64,000 nt of DNA from Siphonodentalium dalli (GCA_032622095.1 CP136069.1:36928194-36992193), one strand, 5' to 3'; positions 33,465 through 45,194 are shown, counted from the stretch's first letter. Program-made: numbers and translations. Notes: generated by a model not told the origin, from the sequence alone.

Positions 33465-35020
33465 TATTATGGTATCTCGGTTCCGTTTGAATGCTCTGCA
33501 TATATCCTTTCAAAAACATGGCCAGAATCCCAAAACAAGTTTTCTCCAAAATTCCATACTGCATCATTTAAAATGAATTGTCCATGCCTCATAAGGTACT
33601 GGGACAACTAGATTAGAACACTTACTTGCCAGTTGATAAAGTAACATATTTAATAGTCAAGTGAGTCACAGTATGCTATCTTTTCGAAACAGCCGAGAAT
33701 AATGTTCGGGATATATGCGAAAACTAATTTTGTTTACCAAATTTGATACCAAAGATAGGGCAATTTTCCTTGAACAAAAATGGTCCGAACTATAAAGTGA
33801 TATTTGCTGATATTTCTGATAACGTCAGTAGTTACAATAGTAACAATTAAACAAGGTGCATCATCGATGTTAGTATTCAACGTATAGAAGACAAATTAGT
33901 GGATTTCATTCATTAACCACAACTTGTAACCGATTGCATGGCACGCTGGTGCAATAGCTACCATTTTCCATAATTAAGCTGCCATTTTGACGGTAATTTT
34001 AAGCTTAAACGATAACTTTGTATCAAATCGGTTGGAATATTCATAAGTAATGGTATGCTTCACTTACATTGCACAGTTCGTGTTGAAATAAGACTGGAAT
34101 CCCATGGTGATTTTGTTTGTGAAATTTATACCGCGTACTGAATAATCAGATTTGAGAGGGATCTGAAGGGGCTGGGACCAACACAATGACACATTCCACT
34201 GCTTCAATGGTCAGTTTACATGAAAAATACAAAACAATGTCGAAAATTTCAGACAGTCTCAAACAGCAGAAACTGATTTGATATTAGAAGGATATAGTTA
34301 TATTTTCCATTTCCGGAGGCCATTTTGTCGCCATCTTTACGTGGAGTTTCAATTTGGCCATAGAAAGAATAGCATTATATCTCAGCTTCATATCAGTATT
34401 AGTACACATTTGACAAAATTTTCTCTTAATAATTTTCATCAAAATGACTTATAGTGACTCGTCTTAAAAACGGCTGCCATGTTAGACGCCATCTTGTCTC
34501 GTGTGTACATTGCCACTTTTTGTTAATGTTAACAATGCTTTTAAAAGTTGAGAGATATAATAAGGGAGACAATGAGTTGGGTGAAGTTAAGGCATGTGGC
34601 CCGGGTGCATGTTTACCCTATCACATCCCAGACTATTATATTAGTGTTTTCATCGCCGTTGCGAGATATTTTGCCATCTGGTGACGTCATCAATGACAAC
34701 TTCATATTGTTTTTTGCTACCATTGGATATAGTATTCAAATACCTATAAAACGACATATCACCTGTTAAAACAAAGTCAAAATGACATTACTTATATGGG
34801 ACATCAGTTTCCCCCATCCCTTCATACTCGAAAAAAATGGTAACAGAGCAAGGCTGAACTTTGAACCAGTAGCTACAATAGGACCCAAAATATTTGCTAT
34901 TAATTTAAATTTTCCTGACCAGTGCATATTAGGATACATGAGAATACCAAAGAACTTAAGTAGTGGGGTTGCACAAGGGGTCCTACCAGCTCATGGACTA
35001 ATGTATACAGATGGATCGCC
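33465..35020 (-). repeat. Repeat family Z, right arm of large inverted repeat
   Basis: Inverted partner of 29190-30870. The outer end is recognised by GGGGTCCTACCAGCTCATGG (34980), the inner end by TCTCGGTTCCGTTTGAATG (33476). Together with the left arm it brackets ~2.6 kb that contains minisatellite arrays 2 and 3. Confidence 0.8.
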
Positions 35021-35399
35021 TGACCATGTGAATGTCATACCAGATATGTAAGACAATTGGTACAGATGAGTCACCTGACCAGGGGAATGTCATAGGATAG
35101 GCGCATGTGACCTCAGATGACTTAAGGGGGATTAATAATTAATATAATCAATAAAGAACGTATATAATATGCTATGTTGACCTCAACTGATTTAAAGGCA
35201 ATAATATTTAGCAATACAGAGATATTGTAATCAACATAAAAGATAGATGTAACTTTATCCGGAGTCATGCAATAGGTGTTTTTTATCCCATAAAACTAAC
35301 ACTCATTTTTAATGAAAGGGCCACTAATAATGTTATATTAAGCAGAATGGAGCGAGTACGTTTTCAATATATGTCAGTATACTTCTTTTACACCAATAC
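35021..35399. other. Spacer with short tandem similarity
   Basis: A phrase CACCTGACCA-GTGAATGTCATA occurs at 35018-35040 and 35067-35092. Nothing else recognised. Confidence 0.4.
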
Positions 35400-36155
35400 A
35401 CATCGTATCCAGAGACGTGGCGACAGGGGGGTTTGGGTGGCCTCTCGCCCCCCAACTTTGGTCAAAATTGTCAACAGTTGGAAATTTCATACCTGCAAAA
35501 ACATTAGTTGTAAATTTCACACCAATAATAGGTTGAAAATGTTCTCTTTTTTTCCAAATAATTTCTTGGGGGGAATTAATTGTTTTGGACCAATATTTGC
35601 ATATTTTCCTATTTTTGGTAAAAAACATTGGACTGAAATGGTCATAGGAAATTGTCCAGCCTCAGGGGTGACAGGTTGGACATTTCCAACACTTGAAAAG
35701 CTTGTGTCCTGGTCCCTCCCCCGTGGCCAATCAAAAACTGCTAATTAATTTAAGAAAATAATATTGTCATACTTTTGGCCAACATTGTCATTGGAATTGG
35801 CATCAGTTGTACAGTACATTTTCCAACCTAATTGGGGTGTCAAGTTTGAAATTTCCAGCTCTAGGAATGCTTGAGGCTAGTCTAGATGCTAAGATTTTGC
35901 GATTTTCTTGTTCAGATTACAAAATTTTCGCACACCGGGCCGAACCATCGTCGGCCCGGTTTGTCATTGTCTCTCCCTCGTGGCCAATAAAAAAATGCTA
36001 ATGCGCTCAACAATATATTACTACATTTGTTCAAACTTGTGGAGAATTTTCCAGCTTGAAGGGGAGTATGGGGTTTGAATTTTCCAACACTATAGGGAAG
36101 CTTCAGTTGAGGCCAGTCTAGATGTTAGGATTTGCGATTTTCTTTTAGTGGATTC
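35400..36155 (+). repeat. Dispersed repeat family X, copy 2
   Basis: Starts near CGTGGCGACAGGGGGG and CCCCCCAACTTTGGTCAAAA, then ACAGTTGGAAATTTCATACC, CCAATATTTGCATATTTTCC and TTGGACATTTCCAACACTTG. The last part is a duplicated subunit (35810-35925 and 36030-36150), each copy ending AGGCCAGTCTAGATG or GAGGCTAGTCTAGATGC, then TTTGCGATTTTCTT. Copies 1 (24.6 kb, minus) and 3 (48.8 kb, plus) belong to the same family. Confidence 0.75.
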
Positions 36156-36239
36156 TATAATAATTCTGCGTGCGGATGGTCAAGGGCAAATTAGATATGG
36201 CAAGGACTGTGAGCAGAATAAAACAGAGCCATCCATATA

Positions 36240-36645
36240 TTTTATGGATGATGCAAGTATAAATGGATTTTACCTTGTATACGCCTAGTTTATCAATACG
36301 CCGAATCAATTATCTGTTCAGACGAAATCATGATTATATTATCAAATACTTCAGTGAGATACAAATTATTCATTATTTTGAAAGTGACACATAGAGCAGA
36401 TCGCCGATATCTGATTACTCGTCAGTTTAAAGCATTTTTCGCCATCGTTGCAATAACTTCATTAATTATAGATGCCTGTTTGTTCTGTTTTGGACCTTGT
36501 TTAGATTGTTGTCATGACGCCATTGATCGAAATCCATTAATATGCACTAAAAGTGAAACGCTATGCAATCAAGCGTCTGAAATTCAACATGAAGCATCAA
36601 CTATTCATAGGAATGTCTAGACGTGTTCCAGATATGTTATGACGT
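36240..36645 (-). repeat. Repeat family Y, inverted single copy
   Basis: Reverse complement of the 27.2-27.9 kb unit. It contains TATAAATGGATTTTACCTTG, GACGAAATCATGATTATATT, AAATCCATTAATATGCA and TGAAACGCTATGCAATCAA. A 96-codon frame across it (36330-36620) carries no domain and has no counterpart in the tandem copies. Confidence 0.8.
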
Positions 36646-37211
36646 GCAGACGTTGATGCACAGACTGAGTGTTTCAAGAATATCAGCGATAACGCACAGA
36701 GAGTTAATTTAAGATATGGGTAGTTTCTACCATAACTCTGCGTGCGTATGGTCAATTTATAGGGCGTATATCATGTATCTTGATGTATAAGAAGTATACT
36801 GACCTATACTGCAAATGTGTTTGCTCCACGATTATCGATTTAGCACCGATGATGTATTTCGGGAATATCAGCCAGGGTTAATGCCTACTTTGGTTAGTTT
36901 CTATAGTAATTCTGCCTGTGGATGCTCAATTTATAGGGAAGATATTATGTTGCTATATGTCAAAGAAGTAATAGGACATATACTTCAGAAGTACTTGCCC
37001 CATGCAGACTATTTGAAATAACAACCGATGAAATATTTATGGAATATCAGCGATAATGCCCAGAGGGTTAATTTAAGCTATCTGCGCGGTTTCTATCATA
37101 ATTCCGACATAAATGGCAGATACGGCGTAACTTGATGAATGAGAAGTATACTGATCTATGCTGCAAAAGTAGTAGCTCCACACTAATCGTTATAACACAC
37201 GATGAGATATT
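36646..37211 (+). repeat. Degenerate ~180-bp tandem repeat, left part
   Basis: The phrases GAATATCAGCGATAA-GC-CAGAG-GTTAAT and GGTAGTTTCTA-CATAA-TCTGCGTG recur near 36675, 36860 and 37040. A further partial unit lies at 38951-39010, directly after the Harbinger-like element, so that element was inserted into this array. Confidence 0.7.
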
Positions 37212-37748
37212 AGAGACCTTTCGCAAAACTCACGTTTACGATTACGGATATGAATAGGGTACTACGTCACCAACCTTTGTGTACTTTCTAATCGTTCTCG
37301 TAATTGACTATCCGTAATAACGTTTACAATTCATGGTTTCTACTAAGCTCAAATAACACCTGAAATTTGTTTTCTGCAATATATCACTTTACTCCGTTCG
37401 ATACTGTATATGTATATCATGTAAATCATACAGTTGTATTGAGCTACGACCTCGATATGCTGTTTAGATTGTCAATCACTGTATACTCGTCGTCGTGAAT
37501 CACGAGCTTCCCGCGAAATAAGATCGCTATTCACAACGGATAGCCATCGCTGGCTGGGCACAAAACGTTACAGTAAGAGGAGTGCACTATGACACCAGTT
37601 GCCCAAAATACAGTATATAGTGTGCGATGCATGAGGAGTTTTGAGTGAGTATTATGTGCAAGATAGTACACAATATATAGTGAAATTCAACAATTATTTA
37701 ATTCAACAACCCATGGTGGTGTCCTAACGTGTGCAGTTATAGATTGCC

Positions 37749-38066
37749 TCAGGAGAGCCTAAAGAATGGCATAACCCTATTAATGAATAGTGAAAGATGT
37801 TGTGTTCTCTTCCCCTTTCCCGAATTGAATAGTTCATTCAATTTAATAAATATTCGGTTTTCGGTAGAAGTTGGGTTATATATATATATCTTTCGTAGAG
37901 TCTGTAATGCAGGGCATTTTAAAATTACATGGAATTCATAACCGAGTTCTAAGTTACATAAAGTAATCTTTCTGTCTGAGTAATCTGAACCTACCCTGGA
38001 TCCCGATTCAACTGGTAAGTAGTGATTTCTGCTCCTGAACCGTAACAAAAAGATTATTTGGCCCAC
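37749..38066 (-). pseudogene. LINE C-terminal fragment nested in Harbinger-like element
   Basis: On minus the frame reads RKITLCNLELGYEFHVILKC then PALQTLRKIYI and FNSGKGKRTQHLSLFINRVM. This is the cysteine/histidine tail of LINE reverse transcriptase proteins (C-x2-C...E-x-H-x3-4-C-P) followed by the short terminal helix. Only this 3' piece is present, as expected from 5' truncation on insertion. The first ~25 residues of the frame are unrelated and probably out of frame. Confidence 0.65.
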
Positions 38067-38323
38067 CCACCGACATCACCAGAGCTCAGCAGTCTCTGTC
38101 TGGTTTGTTCTTTGCATTTACTTTTAATTCAAAAAACGAGCACAAATGCGGCATTTAACGGTACTCAATCCGATTAGATGTCCCCGTATCATCAGATTCC
38201 CACAATAAATTTTTTTTAAATGCCGCTTCTGAATCAGAATCGAGTAATTGCTCAAAGTTAATGCTAACCACGATCAACTATATTATAAAATTGCCCAAAA
38301 CCTGTTATTTATCAACATTTCGT

Positions 38324-38566
38324 TCAACGAAATTTTGCCGGTTTGTCAAATATCTGACAAAAAAGCAACTTGATGCACATCGCTTCTAACGTGACGACTT
38401 TGTTTCGATTTGGTTGTAACAAATCAGAAGTTATGCACATCAGCGAGCTCACCAATTTTATGTCGGATTTCCTAAACCCAAAAAGGTGGTTCCGAAATCG
38501 CATTGAAATCAAATCATGGACTTGAAAGGGCTTGACCGATCGCGTCGTTGTTGATGTGAGGTCCAA
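38324..38566 (-). pseudogene. Harbinger transposase N-terminal fragment
   Basis: The 80-codon frame contains FRNHLFGFRKSDIKLVSSLM, then NRNKVVTLEAMCIKLLFCQI and FDKPAKF. This pattern (an FRF-x-K-x-D-I helix, a short spacer, then an E-A-L/M-C-I-x-L-L helix and a Y/F-P-x-R-like stretch) is the helical N-terminus seen in many PIF/Harbinger transposases. No DDE core is present. It lies inside a TIR element with an apparent 3-bp target duplication, which independently points to the same superfamily. Confidence 0.6.
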
Positions 38567-38950
38567 ATTCAGGAACCCCTCTTCCCCATCAGCATAACGT
38601 CTATCTGGTCATCCATTCTAACAGCGAACTGAATATCCACCACATATGACCTGGCATTTATACCTGTATTGCCACAATATATCACGAGAATCCCGGGTCG
38701 TACTTAGTGACTGGTCGAATTATTGACCACATTAACATGTCACGATTATCGCATTGTTGCAAATGCGACGATAGGTGAAGTATTAAGGGAGTGTATACCA
38801 AACACACGCTTTGGGCTGTAAAAGTGGTACGAAATAATGATCGTACGTGTTCGTCAAAACTCTTACGCGTAATCATTTTGCGAAAGGACATTTTGACCTT
38901 TTTGAATTTAGCTATCCGTAATCGTAAACGTGAGGATGCGAAAGATCTCT

Positions 38951-39056
38951 ATTTCTGGAATAACAGCGATTACTCTTAGAGGGTTAATGCCTACTTTGGG
39001 TAGTTTCTGTAATAAATCAGTAAATTATTGCTAATTTCTTGAAAGTCGGGTCACTG
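38951..39056 (+). repeat. Right remnant of ~180-bp tandem repeat
   Basis: GGAATAACAGCGATTACTCT followed by AGAGGGTTAATGCC and GGGTAGTTTCTGTAAT continues the repeat broken at 37211. Confidence 0.65.
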
Positions 39057-39576
39057 TTTCCATGGTTACCGCACCACTTTCAATTTTGTTGACAGGGCAT
39101 ATCTTGTATTATATAATCTATGTATGTACCATAGGTATATTAAACTCTTTAAATACGGCCATATTACCACCAATGGGACAAGTATCGCGATACTTTCAAT
39201 AATAACTACCACATAACGCGATATACATATAACTATGTCATGTCGTTCAAACTGGAATATATGTTTCGTGATGTTTTCATTGAATCAACTCTAAAATTAT
39301 TACTTCTGAATCCATGTTTCCATGGTTACCGCACCACTTTCAATTTTTATGACAGGGCATATCTTGTATTATATAATCTATGTATGTACCATAGGTATAT
39401 TAAACTCTTTAAATACGGCCATATTACCACCAATGGGACAAGTATCGCGATACTTTCAATAATAACTACCACATAACGCGATATACATATAACTATGTCA
39501 TGTCGTTCAAACTGGAATATATGTTTCGTGATGTTTTCATTGAATCAACTCTAAAATTATTACTTCTGAATCTTAA
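39057..39576 (+). repeat. 260-bp tandem duplication
   Basis: Two adjacent copies start at TTTCCATGGTTACCGCACCA (39057 and 39317) and read through CATATAACTATGTCATGTCG to ATTATTACTTCTGAATC. They appear almost identical (for example TTGTTGACAGG versus TTTATGACAGG near the start). A related, diverged ~130-bp subunit repeats at about 39535-39660 and 39680-39785 (TTACTTCTGAAT, AATATTAG, GTTTCCAC-ATAACAGAA). Confidence 0.85.
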
Positions 39577-39877
39577 TATTAGCAGTGAATGGTGTGTTTT
39601 CTCTGTTGTCAGCGTTTCCACCATAACAGAATACATATTAAAATATATATATTGTGTATCCACTGTCCCAATTTGTTTCGTGATGTTTTCACTGAATCAA
39701 CTTTAAATTAAATTGCTTCTGAATATTAATATTAGTAACGAATGGTTTGTTTCCTTTGCTGCCCGCGTTTCCACTGTAACAGAAGAAAAGATCAAATAAA
39801 TAAATAAATACAAAAATATATATATACAGATATATAAGATAAATATACAAACAATGCATACAGAATAAATAGCGGTC

Positions 39878-40407
39878 CGATATTCTCTTTGGGTGAATAT
39901 TACATGATTTATTTGGTACTACACGTTGGGATTTTTTATCATTTTTTTTAAATAAATGTTTCTTACAATTTTTAGGACATAAAATAAAAAAAAAACCATT
40001 ATCCTGCAAGGAGCCCCACACATATATAGAAGCATATAGCAGAGTGTCGTCTGCTCATGTTTGTCTGGGGCTCTGTATGGGTGAAATTATAAAATTGTTA
40101 AAGAATACAAGAAAATATTATTAAAATTGTAAACAATTGTTAGGCCAATGCATTCTCTTATATATGGGAGGCGACCTATGGTCGACTCGCATATTATAAG
40201 AGAATGCATTGGCACAGGGTCAAAAAAATCCCGACTTACGACTGGATTTGAAATAGCGGTCCGAGTGTCCCAAATATTAGATGATGCTCGGACAGGTGTA
40301 AGAACCTCATAGTAAATAGAGTATTGGGAAAGTGTTGTTACGTATATATATACTCTTTGGGTGAATATTACATGATGTATTTGGTAATACACGTTGGGAT
40401 TGGCTCC
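39878..40407. repeat. Direct repeat pair flanking a truncated MITE
   Basis: CTCTTTGGGTGAATATTACATG onward (~50 bp, to ACACGTTGGGATT) occurs at about 39888-39937 and 40349-40398. The truncated MITE lies between the two copies. A phrase ATAGCGGTCCGA also appears on both sides (39870 and 40249). The pair is too long for a target-site duplication. Confidence 0.65.
39938..40262 (-). mobile_element. Truncated double-hairpin MITE, inverted copy
   Basis: Reverse complement of 47101-47445: TIR remnant (TCCCGACTTACGACTGGATT at 40229-40248, outer end altered), first hairpin (40144-40214), AT-rich spacer and the CAGAGCCCCAGACAAACA core. It stops before the second hairpin, at ATGATAAAA. Confidence 0.8.
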
Positions 40408-40749
40408 GATGTTATGGTCATTTTTATTACCATATTTGAGAGCCGACTTCATTGTGTGCAGATCTTGGCTGAGAGTAAGAGGTGTGATGCTTCTGTTTTG
40501 GGTTCTACCTGTTGGGCAGTGATATTATATACAAGTAGTATTATGTTCTTGAAACCAGCTGTGGGAATCTATGTGGCATGGGTAGTTATGTCACATATCT
40601 CATGAAACCCGAGGGAGAGTTTTGGCGCAGCGGAAAATCTTTGGGTTTTTTCAAGTGCACATACTTGGGTGTGTATTATTTGTGATGGGGTTAAACTTGA
40701 TTGAAGGACACCGATACAGGTACATAATCATAAGCGACATATAGTAAAT

Positions 40750-40751
<2 letters not shown>
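40408..40751. other. Intergenic, nothing recognised
   Basis: A 93-codon frame (40324-40605) has hydrophobic stretches but no recognisable family. No repeats seen. Confidence 0.4.

Positions 40752-40834
<83 letters not shown>
40752..40834. repeat. (TA)n microsatellite, ~83 bp
   Basis: Uninterrupted TA dinucleotides, followed at once by CTAGCAGGGTTACCCGGCGT and TGCCCAGG. The same association of a (TA)n tract with ACTAG then a CCCGG-rich motif occurs at 50.6 kb. It marks the edge of a dispersed non-autonomous element family. Confidence 0.95.
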
Positions 40835-40835
<1 letters not shown>

Positions 40836-42039
40836 TAGCAGGGTTACCCGGCGTTGCCCAGGTTAAAGTGATGTGAAACCCTCTGTGGATATTTGGTGGG
40901 ATGGACAATACTCTTGCTCTCAAAGTGTTACATGTATTCTTATAAATTGTATATCAAACTGGCATCACGAACCATGATTCTTACACATGGAATATAAGTA
41001 GTGGCTCACCTTATCAGGTCGGAGCGATTATCATTTTGTTTATCGCGTTTAATCCGTCCCACCAATAAAGAAGTATTTATTTATTTACAACTGCGTATAG
41101 TTCAGACGTTATAGCATGAAACATGAACATCATAAACACATTAGTTCGAAACAATTAAAGACGACAATTGTGTTTTACGTAGAGATGTATCAATCAATCA
41201 ATGAATCAATCTAGTTTATCATATCTTCATGAAGATACAGATGTTTTAGAGGTATGTCCAGGTACTCCTCTGTTCTGGTGCTATATACTGGCTAATCATT
41301 TTCAGTTTAAAATAATTGATGCTATGCATGTATAGCAGCTAGATGTGCCCGACACAGCGAGATTTTGAGTTGTTTATGATAGGCGATGAGTCTGTTCTAA
41401 AAAATGAACAAAATCCTCTGTAACGAGCAGATATACCAATGTCAGATGTCATCATTGGAGGATCCTGAAGTCATGTGCTACGGAATGCGTTTTCCTTTAT
41501 CTCAGAAGTAACCATATTCGACTTCACACTGTGACCACTAATTTTGAACAAGTCTGCTGTACATTTCCATATCTCTCTTGGCAATTGTAATTTTTTTTGT
41601 GGAAACTATATTGAATGGGACAGACTCAATCGTGTTATAATATATGAGCCATTATAATTTGCAATCCTCTGACGATTCAAGGTCCCTCAGTTTGAATGAA
41701 TATATGTATCTCTTAAATAGATTGAAATAAATATACTTTTAATAAATTATTCTATGTATCTGTGCTGCTAGATCATTATAGGAAAACCCTGATTTCCATG
41801 CATCCCCATATAAATATGACAGTTGAGAACATATAATTGTTCAAGTGACTTAATTAGGTCACCATTTGTCGATGGTGCGCAATTGGAATGCCAGAAACTC
41901 CTTAGAGCGACATGGAGATGGCCTGGGAGATGTCTATATACATATAACTCGATTGTGTACCCTTAAAGTTATATATAGAACACAGACATATATTCGCAAA
42001 TATTTTTTTGATGGTAATTGGCACTAAATATATTTTTAT
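40835..42039. other. Dispersed-repeat fragment and AT-rich DNA
   Basis: The first ~80 bp belong to the (TA)n-associated element described above. A CAATCAATCAATGAATCAAT tract (41190-41210) resembles a LINE 3' tail, but no coding remnant adjoins it. The rest shows nothing. Confidence 0.45.
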
Positions 42040-42900
42040 AAGTTTTGGTGACCATTCCGTCCCTATTTCAGACTCAAGCGGCGCCACTTTTGACATCATT
42101 AAACCACACACTTAGACTCATTATAGAGATGAATATATATAAAATTGCTGACAATTGGCGAGTGTACAAATTCGTATCAAATTTAGGGCCACCATTGCAT
42201 ATCTCTCACACAAAAGGCACCAATTTGGCGCATTTAAACCATACGAATAGATTATTTGTATCACAGAGAAGAATGTGTATCAATCAGGTGGAAATCGGCG
42301 ATAAACATATTGTTTATCAATGTTTGTGCCCCTCTCACACTCTAGGCATCCCTGACACGAATGGCCCCACTTTCAGTGCCCAACCCACCCCATCTCTCAC
42401 CAAACAGTATCAATATGACGTATTTAAAATCACACGATTAGATTCCTAATAAGAATGTGTATCAATTTTGTGGAATTGGCGCTAAAATATTGTGTATCAA
42501 TTTTTGTGCCCCTCTCCCTTTCAGTGCACCCTGACTCGAATGACGATACTTTTGACAGTTTAAGCCACGCCAGTTTGTATACGTTTCGTGGCAATCGGCG
42601 ACTAAACCAATTCTTATCATATTTAGTAACCACCCACCGTCCCCCCCCCCCCCAATCTCTCATCCGCACGACACCAATCTGGCGTCTTTAAGTCACACAA
42701 TATGATTCCTTGTATCATGGAGAAGATTTCAGAAGAATGTGTATCAAATTTGGTGGAATTCGGCGCTAAAATTCCGGGCATCCCTGACGCGAACGGCGCG
42801 ACTTTTGACATATTTAAACCACACCATTAGATTCCTCATATTATAGGGATGATTATATATAAGTTTGGTGGCAATCGGCGACAAATTTGTTTCTGCCCCT
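42040..42900 (+). repeat. Degenerate ~180-bp tandem repeat
   Basis: About five diverged units with the phrases AGAATGTGTATCAAT, GTGGAA-TCGGCG, CTGACACGAATGGC-CCACTTT and TTTAAACCACAC-ATTAGATTC. A tract of ten Cs or more lies near 42642-42652. A single related unit lies at 45510-45620. Confidence 0.75.
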
Positions 42901-42999
42901 TCCCATTTTCATTTTCCCTGACAACAACGTCTGATTGGCGCAATACACATTGATAAATTTTGGCAACTGTTTGTGTCATTTTGCATGTATGGTCATGGG

Positions 43000-44690
43000 C
43001 AAGGATACTGTGGTCTTTATCCGGTCAAAATCGGGACCAAAACTAGGAAAACTGGAAAATGTTATTTTTGGCCCCTAATTTTGTCGAAATTTTGGGCAAC
43101 ATTTTGGTTTCAATTTGACTGTATGGTCGGAGGCCACCCACGGTAGTATTTATTCGTCGTACATGGTAGGATACATCCTCGCTAGTCTTTCTTCGTTGTA
43201 CAACGACCCTTTGGAGAATGTGCGAATATAGCGAATAATTAAAACATTGGAAACTATGACAACTGGAATACTTTATTTTTGGCCCCTAATTTTGTCAAAA
43301 ATTCGGCACACTTTTGGCAACTGTTTGCGCAATTTTGCTAGTATGGTCGTAGGCCTGATTTATCCGGTCAAAATCGGCAAAAAATAGGAAAACTGGAACA
43401 TTCGATTTTGGGCCCATGATGTTGTCGAAATTTTGGTAATTTGGCAAATTGTTATGTCAATTTGCTTGTATGATCGAGGGCCACCCTACTGTAGTATTTA
43501 TCCTGTCATGATCGGGCGAAGACTACGACAAAACTGGAAAATTGGAATTTTGGCCCCTAATTGTTTCGAGATTTAGGCAATCTGTTTGTGTTATTTTGCT
43601 TGTATGATCGGGGCCACCATACGGTAGTCTTTATTCAATCAAAATCTGGCCAAAACTACGAAAAGTGTAAAATTCGATTGTTGGCCCCTAATTTTTTCGA
43701 AATTTTGGCAAATGTTTTGCGTCAATTTTCTTATTTGGTCAGGGGACACACTACGATAGTCTTTATCCGGTCAAAATCCGAACAAAACTACGAAAACTGG
43801 AAAATTTTATTTTTGGCCCCTAATTATGTCTAAATTTAGGAAATTGTGTTGTGTTATTTTGCCTGTACGATCCGGGGCAACATACGGTACTGTATATTCT
43901 GTAAAAAATCTGGCTAAAACTACGAACACTGAAAAATACGATTATTGGCCCTTAACTTTGTCGAAATTTTGGGCAACATCTTGGTTTCATTTTTATTGTA
44001 TGGTCAGGGGCTACCCACGGTAATCTTTATTCGTTGTGCCTGGTCTGGGCCACCCGCGCTAGTCTTCATACGTTGTACAACGACCCGTTGGCGTATGTGC
44101 GAATGTAGCGAATATGCGAATTAGTAAAAGAAAAACAACTGGAAAACTTGATTTTTGGCCCATAATTTTGTCAAAAAAAGGGCCAAAACTAGGAAAATTG
44201 AAAACTTTGCCCGTAGTTTTGTCGAAATTCTGGCAACATTTTGTTTCATTTTTATTTATGGTCGGGGGCTTTATCCGGTCAAAATCGGGCCAAAACTAAG
44301 AAAAACGGAAAATTCGATTTTTGTCGCTTAATTTCGGCGAAATTTTGGCAACATTTTTGTTGTCATTTTTATTGTATGATCGGGGGCCGCCCTACAATAG
44401 ACTTTATCCTGTCAAAAAGGGCCAAACTAGGAATACTGAAAAATTCGATTTTTTGGCAACATTTTGGGATTATTTTTATTTTATGGTCGGGGCCACCCCA
44501 TCCTAGTCTTTATTCCTTTATCATGGTCGCGGCAACTCCGTGCTAGTCTTTATTCGGTGTACAACGACCCGTTGGCGAATGTGGCGAATATGCGAATAAG
44601 TAAACAATTTAAAACTACGACAACTGGAAAACTTGATTTGTGGCGCCTAATTTTGTCAAAAATTGGACGGTCGGACTGACGGACAGACGG
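43000..44690 (+). repeat. ~130-bp tandem array
   Basis: About twelve diverged units built from TTTATCCGGTCAAAATCGGG, CCAAAACTA-GAAAACTGGAA, TTTTTGGCCCCTAATTTTGT and GGGCAACATTTTG-TTTCATT. Some units carry an additional ~60-bp block with GTTGTACAACGACCCGTTGG (near 43195, 44072 and 44558). The array ends in a GGACGG-rich stretch (44664-44692). Frames of 60-100 codons within it repeat one another and are array products. Confidence 0.85.
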
Positions 44691-45194
44691 ATCCCTCGAT
44701 GAAATGCCCCGAAACTCCTTCGTATAGCTCAGTATGAGATCACTGCTTCACACGTCGTGTATGAACACATTATCAGTATGTATTATTTCGATAAGATAGA
44801 CAAGGTAGCTTCAACACTTGGTATTGCGACACAAAGTTAAGAATATCTCATTCTTATGTTCTTCTAACAAGAATGGATCCGATTGTTTCTCGCAAAGACA
44901 TATCATATTCATAATTCGGAAAAGAGCCCCGCATTCTTATAAACTGACACTGTGCAAATGGCTAACACAATGGGTTACATTTCCCTTGATATTTGAACTG
45001 ACAGCCAAACCTCAGACTAACATTAGAGTGTTGCCCAGCGCGGTGAGTTTCAAATTAAGTGACACCCTTTTAGAGACTTCCGATGGTCAATTTTAAAATG
45101 TGATACGGATAATTGGCGCAATTTTGCAAAGCACATACAACAATACATCGCAGCGATTGTAGAAAATAATGAAAGTGTTATTTTATTTCAAGCT
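44691..45194. other. Intergenic, nothing recognised
   Basis: A 92-codon frame (44818-45096) shows no domain. No repeats seen. Confidence 0.4.

Larger units (their letters stand above)
37212..38950. mobile_element. PIF/Harbinger-like TIR element
   Basis: Left end AGAGACCTTTCGCAAAACTC and the reverse complement of the right end (AGAGATCTTTCGCATCCTC) share a ~38-bp terminal inverted repeat that continues through ACGTTTACGATTACGGATA. The flanks suggest a 3-bp duplication, ATT, at 37209-37211 and 38951-38953. The uninterrupted host repeat (compare GATGAAATATTTATGG at 37026) supports this insertion point. Harbinger elements make 3-bp duplications, and the minus strand contains a transposase-like fragment. 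A LINE tail is nested inside. At 1.74 kb it is internally deleted. Confidence 0.7.

Noticed and set aside
43561-44546. Series of 60-100-codon frames in the 43-44.7 kb array
   Set aside because: They are successive translations of the same ~130-bp unit and contain no domain.
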